Part shown: positions 50,639 through 61,185 of the stretch, in pieces
Position numbering within the stretch: position 1 is the first letter of the stretch
Layout: each line of letters begins with the position of its first letter
Assembly (NCBI RefSeq): GCF_002109385.1
Contig: NZ_CP020814.1
Location: forward strand, 436,001-500,000
Direction of reading: 5' to 3'
Origin: Halalkalibacter krulwichiae
GTDB taxonomy: Bacteria; Bacillota; Bacilli; Bacillales; Bacillaceae_D
DNA length: 64,000 bases
Made by a program: the position numbers and the translations under genes
Notes under the pieces: generated by a model
Told to the model about the DNA's origin: nothing
What the model saw: the letters and a program-made list of their open reading frames with translations, nothing else
Databases searched by the model: none

Positions 50639-51058
50639 ATGACGAGAGGGACTTCATTATGTCTGTTCATAGTAGCGTTATTTTGTATACATCAGGGAAT
50701 TGTTCGTTATGGATTCTGGGAAAATAATATGCCTGGGAGCGGCTTCCTACCAGTGGTAGCCTGTGTAATTCTAGCGGTTTGCAGTTGTTATATCTTTGTG
50801 AAAAATGGCAAACAAACGATAGTTTTTAAGAAGAAACATTTATACCCGGTTATAGGGAGTGTTTTATTAATAGGCTCAATTCAGTTTCTAGGCATGATTC
50901 TATCGATTCTTATATTTATGATTGTGTGGCTTGTAGTCATTGAAAAGTTTTTGTTTTCCCGTGCTGCTATCTATGGAATTGCTACGACTCTCTTGATTTA
51001 CTTTATTTTCAAAGTTTCTCTTAATGTCCGGCTTCCAGAAGGAATAATCGGAATATAA
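50639..51058 (+). CDS. tripartite tricarboxylate transporter small membrane subunit (TctB)
   Basis: 139 residues with four membrane helices (CLFIVALFCIHQGIVRYGFW; SGFLPVVACVILAVCSCYIF; YPVIGSVLLIGSIQFLGMIL; then a C-terminal pair) and the short MPGSGFLP motif of TctB. Follows AAGGAGGA and precedes tctA by 16 bases. Confidence 0.85.
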   Translation: MTRGTSLCLFIVALFCIHQGIVRYGFWENNMPGSGFLPVVACVILAVCSCYIFVKNGKQTIVFKKKHLYPVIGSVLLIGSIQFLGMILSILIFMIVWLVVIEKFLFSRAAIYGIATTLLIYFIFKVSLNVRLPEGIIGI

Positions 51059-51074
51059 ATGAAAGGATGAGAGA

Positions 51075-52589
51075 ATGGATACGTTACTAATGCTCCTCAA
51101 TGGTTTTGGAGAAGCTATATCGATGCAAAATCTACTAGCTGCTTTAATTGGTGCTGTTCTTGGGATTATTGTAGGATCCATTCCCGGACTTGGGTCTGCT
51201 TTAGGAGTTGCCTTGCTTCTGCCATTAACATTTGGAATGGATCCTATCACTGGTATTATTATGTTAGCGGCAGTTTATTATGGCTGTATGTATGGCGGAG
51301 CATATAGTGCCATCTTAATTAATATTCCTGGTGATTCGCCAGCTATCACGACTGCATTAGATGGATATCCATTAACGAAGAGGGGAAAATCAGGTAAGGC
51401 TTTATTTGTTGCTAATATCTCCTCGTTTATTGGTGGAACAATCGGGATTATTGCTTTAACATTCCTTGGCCCAGTATTAGCGAATATTGGTTTGGCTTTT
51501 GGCCCAGCTGAAGTTGCCTTACTCATTTTGCTAGCTCTTTGTTCAGTTGGGTGGCTTCTTGGAGAAAGTCCAGCTAAGGGAATAGCTGCGACCGTATTAG
51601 GAGTTATGTTAGCAACGGTTGGTGTTGACATTATTTCAGGTCAAACACGATTTACATTTGGTTCGGAAAATCTACTTAGTGGGCTTTCGCTTATTCCAAT
51701 GATTATTGGGATGTTTGGTTTCAGTCAAATATTGGTGATGATGACGAATAAATTAAATGTAAAAGAAGAAAGAAAGCTTACCTTAAAAGAAAGCATCCCA
51801 ACGAAGAAAGAAGTACGTAGAATTATGTTTCCATCTCTTCGTTCCGGTGCGTTAGGTAATTTCCTAGGTGTCCTACCGGGTGCAGGAGCGACAACGGGGG
51901 GATTGCTGTCTTATGTTCTTGAAAAAAGAATAGGGAAAAATAAGAAAGAAATGGGAAAAGGCGCAATAGAAGGTGTAGCTGCTGCTGAATCTGGAAATAA
52001 CGCAGCATCTGTTGGCTCATTTGTCCCTTTACTGTCATTAGGAATTCCAGGCTCTGCGACAACAGCTATATTGCTTGGAGGGTTAATTATGTGGGGGCTT
52101 GACCCCGGCCCATTATTGTTCCAGACGAACCCTGACTTTGTTTGGGGGCTAATTTCATCTATGTACATTGGGAATGTTATTAGTTTAATTGCTGGATTAG
52201 CGTTTATCCCATTTTTAATGAAGGTTATTAAAATACCAAATTCTCTAATGGTACCGATTATCACGGTTGTTTGTATGATTGGTGCTTATAGTGTAAATAA
52301 CAACATGTTTGATGTATGGATGATGATTATTGCAGGAGTTATTGCTTTTCTGTTACAAGCAAATGATTACCCGATTGCACCTTTATTATTAGCCTTTGTA
52401 CTTACACCGAGATTGGAGATGTCAGCTCGCCAAGCACTTAATATTTCTAATGGGAATCTTGAAATATTCGTAAGCAGCGTTATTTCAATTGTAATTTTGT
52501 TGCTAATAACATTATTTATTATTGCACCCCCTATAATGAAATTGATTATGAAGAGGAGGAAAAAGAATGATGAAAACATTTCGTTATAA
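51075..52589 (+). CDS. tripartite tricarboxylate transporter large permease (TctA)
   Basis: 504 residues, about 12 membrane helices. GIIVGSIPGLGSALGVALLL, YYGCMYGGAYSAILINIPGD and the second repeat SVGSFVPLLSLGIPGSATTA are TctA hallmarks (inverted G-P-G motifs of the two halves). It drives proton- or sodium-coupled uptake of the acid captured by TctC. Confidence 0.92.
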   Translation: MDTLLMLLNGFGEAISMQNLLAALIGAVLGIIVGSIPGLGSALGVALLLPLTFGMDPITGIIMLAAVYYGCMYGGAYSAILINIPGDSPAITTALDGYPLTKRGKSGKALFVANISSFIGGTIGIIALTFLGPVLANIGLAFGPAEVALLILLALCSVGWLLGESPAKGIAATVLGVMLATVGVDIISGQTRFTFGSENLLSGLSLIPMIIGMFGFSQILVMMTNKLNVKEERKLTLKESIPTKKEVRRIMFPSLRSGALGNFLGVLPGAGATTGGLLSYVLEKRIGKNKKEMGKGAIEGVAAAESGNNAASVGSFVPLLSLGIPGSATTAILLGGLIMWGLDPGPLLFQTNPDFVWGLISSMYIGNVISLIAGLAFIPFLMKVIKIPNSLMVPIITVVCMIGAYSVNNNMFDVWMMIIAGVIAFLLQANDYPIAPLLLAFVLTPRLEMSARQALNISNGNLEIFVSSVISIVILLLITLFIIAPPIMKLIMKRRKKNDENISL

Positions 52590-52609
52590 GAGTATCTTTC
52601 TCCATCCCC

Positions 52610-53281
52610 TTAGCCTTTAAAAGAATATAATTTCTTAGGTCTTCCCTTTTCAGAGTATTCTAAATCTAGTTCGATTTCATTGCGTTGAATCATGTATTCA
52701 ATATATTTTCGAACCGTAAGTGTAGAGATATTGACTACTTTACTTAATTCAGTGATCGAATAGGGGGTAGCTGCTTTCTTTAATTCATCTCTAATGATGG
52801 TTAAAGTGACAGGGTCAATCCCTTTTGGCAAGTCAATAACAAACTCTTTCTGAGCGGAGGAGTAAAGTTGGTCAAGATCAGCTTGCTGCACTCTTTCAAC
52901 AGAATGAAAAATCGATTGACGTTTCATATACAAAGATAAAGAACTTTCAAATCGGACATATGCATATGGTTTGAGGATGCAGTCCACTACTCCTAAACGC
53001 ATCGCTTCTTCAATTATCTCTGGAGCGTCAGCAGCTGTTATTAAAATGACATCAATACTTAAATTTTCTGATCGCATCTTCCTGAGTAATTCGATACCGT
53101 TATAGTCAGGTATGTAAACATCTAACAAAATAAGTTGGGGTTTTAATAGTCTAATTTGATTTAGTGCGTCCTTTCCATTTTTGGAAGTGCCGACTAGTGA
53201 AAAAGAAGTCATTTTACTTAGATATTCAGCATTTATTTGAGCAACCATTGGGTCGTCTTCGACAATAAAAGTTGAAATCAA
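52610..53281 (-). CDS. CitB/DcuR-type response regulator
   Basis: 223 residues from a TTG start behind AAAGGAGGGG. Receiver FIVEDDPMVAQINAEYL with phospho-Asp in LILLDVYIPDYNG (about residue 54) and Lys in CILKPY; a C-terminal winged helix (YSITELSKVVNISTLTVRKY) rather than LuxR type. This is the class paired with carboxylate-sensing CitA/DcuS kinases. It ends against the tctA gene and presumably activates the transporter operon. Confidence 0.88.
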   Translation of the reverse strand: MISTFIVEDDPMVAQINAEYLSKMTSFSLVGTSKNGKDALNQIRLLKPQLILLDVYIPDYNGIELLRKMRSENLSIDVILITAADAPEIIEEAMRLGVVDCILKPYAYVRFESSLSLYMKRQSIFHSVERVQQADLDQLYSSAQKEFVIDLPKGIDPVTLTIIRDELKKAATPYSITELSKVVNISTLTVRKYIEYMIQRNEIELDLEYSEKGRPKKLYSFKG

Positions 53282-53304
53282 ATGTTTTCCCCTCCTTTAT
53301 GAAT

Positions 53305-54891
53305 TTAACCTGCTTTTGGTATTTGTATAGTGAAAGACGTACCCTCGTCTTGTGAAAAATGAAGAGTTCCTCCTAAGATGTTTTCGGTATGATGTTTCAC
53401 TAAAAATAAGCCGTATCCATATGTGCCTTTTGTAGAGTAACCTTTTTTAAAAATAACGTTCTCATTACTGTTCTTTATTCCATCACCGTTATCTTCAACG
53501 AGAATAATTAATTTATCCTTTTTATCTAAGAGTGTAATTTGAACTTCTCCAAAAGGTTTTTCTTTTACTGCGTCAATGGCATTTTGTAATAGATTGCCTA
53601 TAATGAGCGCTATGCTATCTACAGGCATGAAAGGAGAAATTTTCCCAAGATAACTTCCTGGAGTGAATGTAATCTGTACATTATGCTCAACAGCTTGTTG
53701 AATTTTCCCAAGCAGCAAACCGAGTATTTTAGGTTCACTAATGTTATTTGTTAGTGAATCAAGGAGATTCTGCTGTTGCACATTGGTAGTAGAAATGTAA
53801 GTTAGCACCTCTTCGTATTGTTCTAGTTCGATCAACCCTGAAAGCGTTTGCAATTTATTGGAAAATTCATGTGTCTTTGCTCTTAGTCCGTCGATATATT
53901 GGTTGACTCCTGTAAGGTCTTCAGCGAGTTTCCGTGCTTCAGAAATATCTCTGAATGCAATGATATAACCCCAGTTTTTATTTTTCTGTGTAATGGGACT
54001 ATAGCTAGCTAAAATAATGGTTCCATTTACATTCAATTCTATGTTTGTTTTCTGAAGAGGAGAATTAATAATTCGAACAATAGAGAATTCCTCTACCAAT
54101 TCATAGATCTTATTTTCATCGATATCTTTTGGTAGGTTTAGAATACTCTTTGCAGCTTTATTCACTAGAGTGATGTTGTTATCCTGGTTAATTACAATAA
54201 TACCTTCACTTAAAGATTCGAGGATTGCTTCTTTTTCTCTAAAAAGTTTAGCTATTTCTTCGGGTTCGTGGTTAAAAAGAATTCTTTTAATAGCCTTAGC
54301 TAACAAAATTGAGGCAACAATACCAAAAGTAAAAGCCATTAAAAGCCAAAATAGAATGGAGTCTAGGTGACTCTTAACCAAATCACTTATCTTCTCTTGA
54401 GAAAAGCCAAGAGCAAGCACACCTATTTGTGTATTTGTCTCTGGGTCTACTACAGGAGCAAATGTACGTAATGTAGGACCAGAAATACCATGTGCCGTTG
54501 AAATATAAGCTTCGCCAGAAAGGGCTTTCTCAACATCGTCTCCAGTTATTTGCTGGCCAATTAAAGTGGGGTCTCGATGGGTATGACGTACGCCTTCTTG
54601 ATCAATGAGGACTAAAAAAAAGTTGCCATTAATTTCTGATATGTACTCTTCGTAAATTTGTTGAAGCGCAGCTCCTTGGTCAGGATCTTTTAATGCATCA
54701 ACGACAGCGGGTAATTTCGATAGAAAATATGTAATTTCTAAAGAGTTCACCCCTACTGTATCTTTAATGGAATTAGATAAAGTTTTATAAAATGAGAAGC
54801 CTGAAACAACTAATATAACAACAATGATCGAAATGGAAAATAACATGATCTTTGCTTTGAGTGGGAGATACCGCTGAGTTATTTTAAACAT
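53305..54891 (-). CDS. CitA/DcuS-type sensor histidine kinase
   Basis: 528 residues when started at the ATG at 54891 (AGGGTG upstream); an earlier in-frame start would add 33 residues with no ribosome site. TM1 IMLFSISIIVVILVVSGFSF, an extracytoplasmic sensor domain of about 130 residues (RHTHRDPTLIGQ, STAHGISGPTLRTFAPV), TM2 SILFWLLMAFTFGIVASILL, a PAS domain (EGIIVINQDNNITLVNKAAK), the phosphoacceptor TKTHEFSNKLQTLSG-like helix (AKTHEFSNKLQTLSG, His about residue 340) and HATPase EDNGDGI. It should sense a di- or tricarboxylate or related acid outside the cell. Confidence 0.88.
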   Translation of the reverse strand: MFKITQRYLPLKAKIMLFSISIIVVILVVSGFSFYKTLSNSIKDTVGVNSLEITYFLSKLPAVVDALKDPDQGAALQQIYEEYISEINGNFFLVLIDQEGVRHTHRDPTLIGQQITGDDVEKALSGEAYISTAHGISGPTLRTFAPVVDPETNTQIGVLALGFSQEKISDLVKSHLDSILFWLLMAFTFGIVASILLAKAIKRILFNHEPEEIAKLFREKEAILESLSEGIIVINQDNNITLVNKAAKSILNLPKDIDENKIYELVEEFSIVRIINSPLQKTNIELNVNGTIILASYSPITQKNKNWGYIIAFRDISEARKLAEDLTGVNQYIDGLRAKTHEFSNKLQTLSGLIELEQYEEVLTYISTTNVQQQNLLDSLTNNISEPKILGLLLGKIQQAVEHNVQITFTPGSYLGKISPFMPVDSIALIIGNLLQNAIDAVKEKPFGEVQITLLDKKDKLIILVEDNGDGIKNSNENVIFKKGYSTKGTYGYGLFLVKHHTENILGGTLHFSQDEGTSFTIQIPKAG

Positions 54892-55016
54892 TATTATCAC
54901 CCTGAATTTGTTATTGAAGAAAAATATCAACCTAATGATATCAGAATTTAATGAAAATAACAAAAAAAATATTGTGAGAGTATGAAACATTTATATTAAT
55001 GTGAGGAGTGTTGTAT

Positions 55017-55937
55017 GTGCAGAAAATATCAATTATTGGAGCTGCAGGAACATTAGGAGCGAGCTGTGCAATGAATCTAGCTTTGAATAGTAGAATTAGT
55101 GAGCTTTGTTTATTGGACATTAACGAAGCTTTGTTAGATAACCATATTATGGACCTAGAAAACGCATTTCCAGATAAATATATTTATCGGGGCAACTATG
55201 AAGATTTAGCAGGGTCATCAATTGTGGTAATTACTGCAGGGGTTCCGAATCGGAATGAGGAAACGTCTCGTGATGCTTATTTAATGGAAAATGTGAAAAT
55301 ATTTAAGCATATTGGAGCTAACATCCGTAAATATTGCTCTAATGCGATTATCATAACAGCATCTAATCCAGTTGATCTATTAAATTATTATCTCCACAAA
55401 GAGTTTGGTTTTAAGCCTCACCAGTTAATAGGCTACACGTTAAATGATTCTTACCGATTTAGTTGGGCTATCAACAAAGTATTGAATGGTAAAAACCAAG
55501 TATATAGTCCAGTTATAGGCGAGCACGGAGAAACCCAAGTTCCTATTTTTTCCCAAGTGAGAATTAATAATAAAGAAGCTTCATTTACTGTTGAGGAGAA
55601 AAAACAAATTCAAGAAGAGATAAAAACGTGGTTTGTAAAATTTAATCAATTAAATATACAAAGAACAACAGGATGGACGACTGGAGTAGGGATTAGTCAG
55701 CTAGTAGGTTCTCTCTTAAGTGACCAAGAGGTGTTAACGATTGGATCTGTTATACTAAGAGGGGAATATAATTCCCAGGGGATTAGTATAGGTGTACCAA
55801 TTTCTGTGAACAGAGAAGGTGTGAAGCAAATTATCGAATGGGATCTTACTGTTGAAGAGAATAAGGATTTTTGTAGTTCAGTCGAGAAGATCTCAAAAAA
55901 TATAGAGGAAAGCTTCTTATTAAAGGAAGAAATGTAG
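55017..55937 (+). CDS. lactate/malate dehydrogenase family protein
   Basis: 306 residues from the GTG at 55017, eight bases after GAGGAG. QKISIIGAAGTLGASCAMNL is the NAD fold; ITAGVPNRNEETSRDAYLME is the substrate-specificity loop; NPVDLLNYY and IGEHGETQVPIF (proton-relay His) complete the site. The loop does not clearly match lactate (Gln) or malate (Arg) signatures, so it may oxidise another 2-hydroxy acid. It is divergent from the sensor kinase and seems part of the same acid-utilisation island. Confidence 0.82.
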   Translation: MQKISIIGAAGTLGASCAMNLALNSRISELCLLDINEALLDNHIMDLENAFPDKYIYRGNYEDLAGSSIVVITAGVPNRNEETSRDAYLMENVKIFKHIGANIRKYCSNAIIITASNPVDLLNYYLHKEFGFKPHQLIGYTLNDSYRFSWAINKVLNGKNQVYSPVIGEHGETQVPIFSQVRINNKEASFTVEEKKQIQEEIKTWFVKFNQLNIQRTTGWTTGVGISQLVGSLLSDQEVLTIGSVILRGEYNSQGISIGVPISVNREGVKQIIEWDLTVEENKDFCSSVEKISKNIEESFLLKEEM

Positions 55938-55946
55938 AAATTTGCT

Positions 55947-55993
55947 AGTTATGCTAAGCAACTGAGTATGAGTTGTTTAGCATAACTCTTTTT
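55947..55993 (+). terminator. terminator of the dehydrogenase gene
   Basis: AGTTATGCTAAGCAACT / AGTTGTTTAGCATAACT, 17-bp stem with one G-T pair, 7-base loop, seven T. Confidence 0.9.
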
Positions 55994-56044
55994 TTGTTTT
56001 TTTGGTTAAGAGGGTTTGGATAAGTTTCCTTAAATATACGAATA

Positions 56045-56058
56045 TGAAAACGCTTAAT
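56045..56058. promoter_or_regulatory. cre-like site before the CoA-degradation operon
   Basis: TGAAAACGCTTAAT agrees with TGWAANCGNTNWCA in the first twelve positions. Lies 87 bases before the first gene. Confidence 0.4.
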
Positions 56059-56144
56059 TCCTTTAATTTGAGGTACAAATGGAGTCAGAAAATTAATATT
56101 ATTAAAACAGGTGATAGAAAACATATTTGTATGGAGGGTTTTAC

Positions 56145-56999
56145 ATGACGATGACGATTGGTGTAGTGGGATCGGGCACGATGGGCGGAGCAATTGCACA
56201 TCAGGCAGCAATTTGTGGATTTACAGTTATGCTCAGAGATGTAGAACAACGTTTTTTAGATAATGCTTTAGCGCGGATGACAAAATTAATGGATCGTCAA
56301 ATAGAAAAAGGGAAATTAACAGAAGAACAAAAACAAGCGATAACAAATAGAATTACGTTCACAACTAATTTAGAGGATATGAATGATTGCGAAGTTGTTA
56401 TTGAGGCAATCATTGAAGATTTAGAGGCAAAAAAAGCAGTATTCAATCAGCTTGATGAAATTCTAAGACCAGGGGCGATTATTGCTTCTAACACATCTTC
56501 TATGTCTATAACCGAAATTGCATCAGCAACGAATCGACCAGAGCGTGTTGCTGGCATGCATTTTTTTAATCCTCCACAAGTAATGAAATTAGTAGAGGTT
56601 GTTCGAGGATATGAAACAAGTGATGATACGGTAAAAGAGTTAAAGAAACTTTCGATTGATTTTAATAAAGAACCGATTGAAGTTAAGAAGGATACGCCAG
56701 GATTTATTGTAAACCGAATTATGATTCCGCAATTTATTGAGGCGATAAGATTAGTGGAAGAAGGAGTAGCGAGTCCAGAAGATATTGATAAGGCTGTTAC
56801 ACTTGGATTGAACTATCCTATGGGGCCTTTCACGTTACAGGACTATGCTGGTGTCGATATCGGTCTTCATGTAATGGATTACTTTTATGATGAATTTAAG
56901 GATGCTAGGTTTGCTGCGCCACTTACGCTTAGAAATCTTGTAAGGGCAGGACGTGTAGGGAAGAAGGCTGGAGCAGGTTGGTACGACTATAACAAATAA
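56145..56999 (+). CDS. 3-hydroxyacyl-CoA (3-hydroxybutyryl-CoA) dehydrogenase
   Basis: 284 residues from the ATG at 56145 behind GGAGGG. TIGVVGSGTMGGAIAHQAAI is the NAD fold, IASNTSSMSITEIA and GMHFFNPPQVMKLVEVV hold the catalytic Ser and His, and TPGFIVNRIM carries the Asn. Single-function enzyme of the PaaH/Hbd length. First gene of an operon with hydratase, thiolase and ligase. Confidence 0.92.
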   Translation: MTMTIGVVGSGTMGGAIAHQAAICGFTVMLRDVEQRFLDNALARMTKLMDRQIEKGKLTEEQKQAITNRITFTTNLEDMNDCEVVIEAIIEDLEAKKAVFNQLDEILRPGAIIASNTSSMSITEIASATNRPERVAGMHFFNPPQVMKLVEVVRGYETSDDTVKELKKLSIDFNKEPIEVKKDTPGFIVNRIMIPQFIEAIRLVEEGVASPEDIDKAVTLGLNYPMGPFTLQDYAGVDIGLHVMDYFYDEFKDARFAAPLTLRNLVRAGRVGKKAGAGWYDYNK

Positions 57000-57013
57000 A
57001 AGGGGCAACTAAT

Positions 57014-57788
57014 ATGGAAACAATCGAGTATATGTTAGGTGATAATCATGTAGCAATGGTTTATTTGAATCGCCCACCTTATAATCCGTTAAATTCCCAA
57101 GTGTATCAAGAGCTTACGACGCTTTTTGAGAAGTTAGAAAAGGATCCTTTAGTACGAGCAATTATTATTACAGGTAAGGGAGATCGTGCTTTTGCTGCTG
57201 GTGCGGATATTAATGAGATGAAAGATTTGAACGGAGCAGAAATGCTAGAAATGTCTAGGGTGTCTAGAGCAGCTTACGATAAAGTTGAGTCAATTACCAA
57301 GCCGGTCATTGCAGCTGTAAATGGTTTAGCGTTAGGGGAGGATGTGAATTAGCACTAGCGTGTGATTTCAGAATCTGTTCCAATAACACAAAGTTTGGTC
57401 TACCAGAAATTAATTTAGGAATTATCCCTGGTGGGGAGGGACTCAGCGTTTACCTCGATTGATTGGTCAATCAAAAGCAAAAGAGTTATTATTCTTCGGA
57501 GAAATGGTTGATGCTGATAAAGCAGTTGAGTTCGGTTTAGTAAATAAATCTGTTGAGCTTACTGATTTATTAGCTGAAGCAACAGCGTGGGCTGAGAAAT
57601 TAGCAGGAAAACCAACAATTGCGATGAATATGCTTAAAAAGGCAGTAAATCAAGGAACAAATGTTGATATATCCTCTGGCTTGGATCTTGAAGCTGCTTG
57701 TTTTGGGAATGCTTTTGCAAGTGAAGATCGGAAAGAAGGCATGCAATCATTTATTGAAAAAAGAAAGCCGCAATTTAGTGGCCGTTAG
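57014..57788 (+). pseudogene. enoyl-CoA hydratase, two frame breaks at G runs
   Basis: Crotonase-family protein. The first frame gives the oxyanion-hole motif AIIITGKGDRAFAAGADINE and AVNGLALG; then at 57335-57338 (GGGG) the frame is lost. The next frame reads [13 protein letters not shown] and [13 protein letters not shown]; at 57433-57436 (GGGG) it is lost again and continues [20 protein letters not shown] to the stop. Adding one G at each run restores a normal 258-residue hydratase. Two identical-type lesions in one otherwise perfect gene point to base undercalls. Confidence 0.85.
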
Positions 57789-57799
57789 GGAGTGTTAAG

Positions 57800-58977
<1,178 letters not shown>

Positions 58978-58998
58978 AAATCAAAAAGGGATGATGAT

Positions 58999-60582
58999 AT
59001 GTATAAAAAGCTTGGTCATTTGAGTGTACCACAACTTTTTGAAAACGCTCTCAACGAGGGTCCAGATCGGGAAATTCTTTTTGATCGTTCAAGTAGAATG
59101 TCTTATAGGGATCTTTGGGATCAGTCAATTAGCTTAGCTTCATCGTTACAAGGTTTGGGGGTACAAAAAGGGGATAAAATCGCAGTTTGTTTGCCAAATT
59201 GGAATGAGTTCGTTGTTATTTATCTAGCAGTTGCTCAATTGGGAGCCGTTCTTGTACCTTTCAATACTCGTTATCGTATGGATGAAGTAGAGTATATTCT
59301 GCGTAACTCGGAAGCTAAGGTAGCTTTTTTTACAGAAGAATTCAGTGGTATTCGGCATGCTGAACAGTTCTTACAAGCGAAGAAAATAGTAGGAAGTTTG
59401 GAGATGTTAATTACAGTTCGCCATCCAGATAACGATTTATTGAAATATGAGCAATTAGTGGAAGCGGGTAGATTATCCTCTTTCACCCCTCCAGATAGTA
59501 ATCCTGAAGAAGATGTATTCACTATTCTATATACTTCAGGTTCAACGGGTGCGCCGAAGGGTGCGATGCTAACCCACGCAAACGTGGTAAAAACAGGGGT
59601 AATGTCGGCACAGGAGATGAATTGTACAGCCGATGATGTATTTCTAATAGCAGTACCGGTTTTTCATGTATTTGGTATGGTTCCAAGTATAATTAGTACG
59701 GTTGCTTCTAGCGCAAGAATGGTACTGATGGACCAATACAAACCAAAAGAGGCATTAGAGATTGTCCAAGCAGAAGGAATTACGGTTAAGCACGGAGTTC
59801 CGACTATGTTTATATTAGAATTAAACCATTCTGATTTCCAAAATTACAATTTATCATCGCTTAGAACAGGGATTATCGCAGCTGCACCATGTCCTGTTGA
59901 AATCGTAAAGAAGATTCGCTCAGAGATGGGGTGCGATATCGTAGTTGCATACGGTCTTAGTGAAACATCACCAACATTGACGATGACTAAATTCTCGGAC
60001 CCTGATATTATTCGTGCGGAAACGGTTGGAAGAGTGCTTCCTGGAGCGGAAGTGAAAATCGTCAACGAATTGCGTGAAGAAGTCGCTACCGGAGAAGTCG
60101 GAGAAATAGCTTGTCGTAGTTTCGGTGTTATGAAGGGTTATTATAATATGCCAGATAAGACGAAGGAAGCATTAGATGTTGAAGGTTGGTTTTATACAGG
60201 GGACTTAGGAACTCTTGATGAACAGGGTAATTTAAGAATTGTTGGCAGGAAGAAGGAAATGATTATCCGAGGTGGTTATAATATTTACCCACGTGAAATT
60301 GAAGAGGTTTTCTATACGCATCCAGATGTTCTTGAAGTCGCCATCGTAGGGTTACCGGATACCGTTTTAGGAGAAGTTTCATGTGCTTGTATCAAAATAA
60401 AATCACAAGCACTCGTTGATGAACAAAGTCTAATGGACTTTATTAAGTTAAGAATTGCAGATTATAAGGTGCCTGATAAAGTATTGATTGTCGAAGAATT
60501 ACCTATGACGGCTAGCGGTAAAATTAAAAAAGTCGCACTTCAAGAAAAGCTAAGAGAAGAGCTTAAAGCAGAGTTACGCTAA
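58999..60582 (+). CDS. acyl-CoA synthetase (AMP-binding, long/medium-chain or aromatic acid)
   Basis: 527 residues. ILYTSGSTGAPKGAMLTHAN is the ATP loop, VAYGLSETSPTLTMT the adenylate motif, GRKKEMIIRGGYNIYPREIE the hinge and TASGKIKK the final lysine. It activates a free acid with CoA for the degradation steps encoded beside it. Chain length is not readable from the sequence. Ribosome site AAAGGGATGATG is modest. Confidence 0.9.
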   Translation: MYKKLGHLSVPQLFENALNEGPDREILFDRSSRMSYRDLWDQSISLASSLQGLGVQKGDKIAVCLPNWNEFVVIYLAVAQLGAVLVPFNTRYRMDEVEYILRNSEAKVAFFTEEFSGIRHAEQFLQAKKIVGSLEMLITVRHPDNDLLKYEQLVEAGRLSSFTPPDSNPEEDVFTILYTSGSTGAPKGAMLTHANVVKTGVMSAQEMNCTADDVFLIAVPVFHVFGMVPSIISTVASSARMVLMDQYKPKEALEIVQAEGITVKHGVPTMFILELNHSDFQNYNLSSLRTGIIAAAPCPVEIVKKIRSEMGCDIVVAYGLSETSPTLTMTKFSDPDIIRAETVGRVLPGAEVKIVNELREEVATGEVGEIACRSFGVMKGYYNMPDKTKEALDVEGWFYTGDLGTLDEQGNLRIVGRKKEMIIRGGYNIYPREIEEVFYTHPDVLEVAIVGLPDTVLGEVSCACIKIKSQALVDEQSLMDFIKLRIADYKVPDKVLIVEELPMTASGKIKKVALQEKLREELKAELR

Positions 60583-60620
60583 GGGTGAAAATTTTGTATT
60601 AATAGGGAAGGAGGATATAA

Positions 60621-60971
60621 ATGAATCCACAAAACGTTTTGGAGAGTCGATATGTCCCAGCTGAAAAGGAATGGAAGTCGCTTCCGTATGAGGGGATCTC
60701 TATGAAAACACTTTATAAATTCCCAGAAGGTGGAAGTACAGTTCTAATTAAAATGGAGCCTAACAGCGCCTTCCCGCTACATGATCATCCTGCTGATGAA
60801 GAAGTCTTTGTCCTTAAAGGTGAGTGCAGAGTTGGGAAGTATCCACTTAAAGAAGGCGATTATCTGTTTACTTCTAAACATACAATCCATGCGCCATTTA
60901 CACGTAAAGGTTGTACCTTACTCGCAAGGACAAGAGAACCATTAACATTCATTAAAACAGAGGAAAAGTAA
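60621..60971 (+). CDS. cupin-domain protein
   Basis: 116 residues, single small beta-barrel: PLHDHPADEEVFVLKGECRV gives the two His and Glu of metal-binding motif 1 and GDYLFTSKHTIHAPF the His of motif 2. Similar to ChrR-type anti-sigma cupins and to small dioxygenase-like cupins. It may bind a metal and a carboxylate; its task in this operon is unknown. GGAAGGAGG precedes the ATG. Confidence 0.8.
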   Translation: MNPQNVLESRYVPAEKEWKSLPYEGISMKTLYKFPEGGSTVLIKMEPNSAFPLHDHPADEEVFVLKGECRVGKYPLKEGDYLFTSKHTIHAPFTRKGCTLLARTREPLTFIKTEEK

Positions 60972-60990
60972 GGAAGAGCGATATTTGTAA

Positions 60991-61092
60991 GTCTATGAAG
61001 AAGAGCTAAAAGTCGCTCAAGATAAAGGGAATGTTTTGTACCAACAGGCAACACCACTTACAAAAGGGGAATCATTGTTCAATCTAAATTAA
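60991..61092 (+). pseudogene. short coding remnant
   Basis: An open stretch of 33 codons without start reads VYEEELKVAQDKGNVLYQQA, TPLTKGESLFNLN and stops. It has protein-like composition but no ribosome site and a stop just upstream, so it looks like the tail of a lost gene. I cannot name it. Confidence 0.3.
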
Positions 61093-61185
61093 ATAAATAG
61101 GCTGTTCCATATAGTCATTGCTACTTTGTTATTCATAAGATCTACTCTTTTAGTTATTATTCATTTATTTAAGGGGGAAGAAAAC

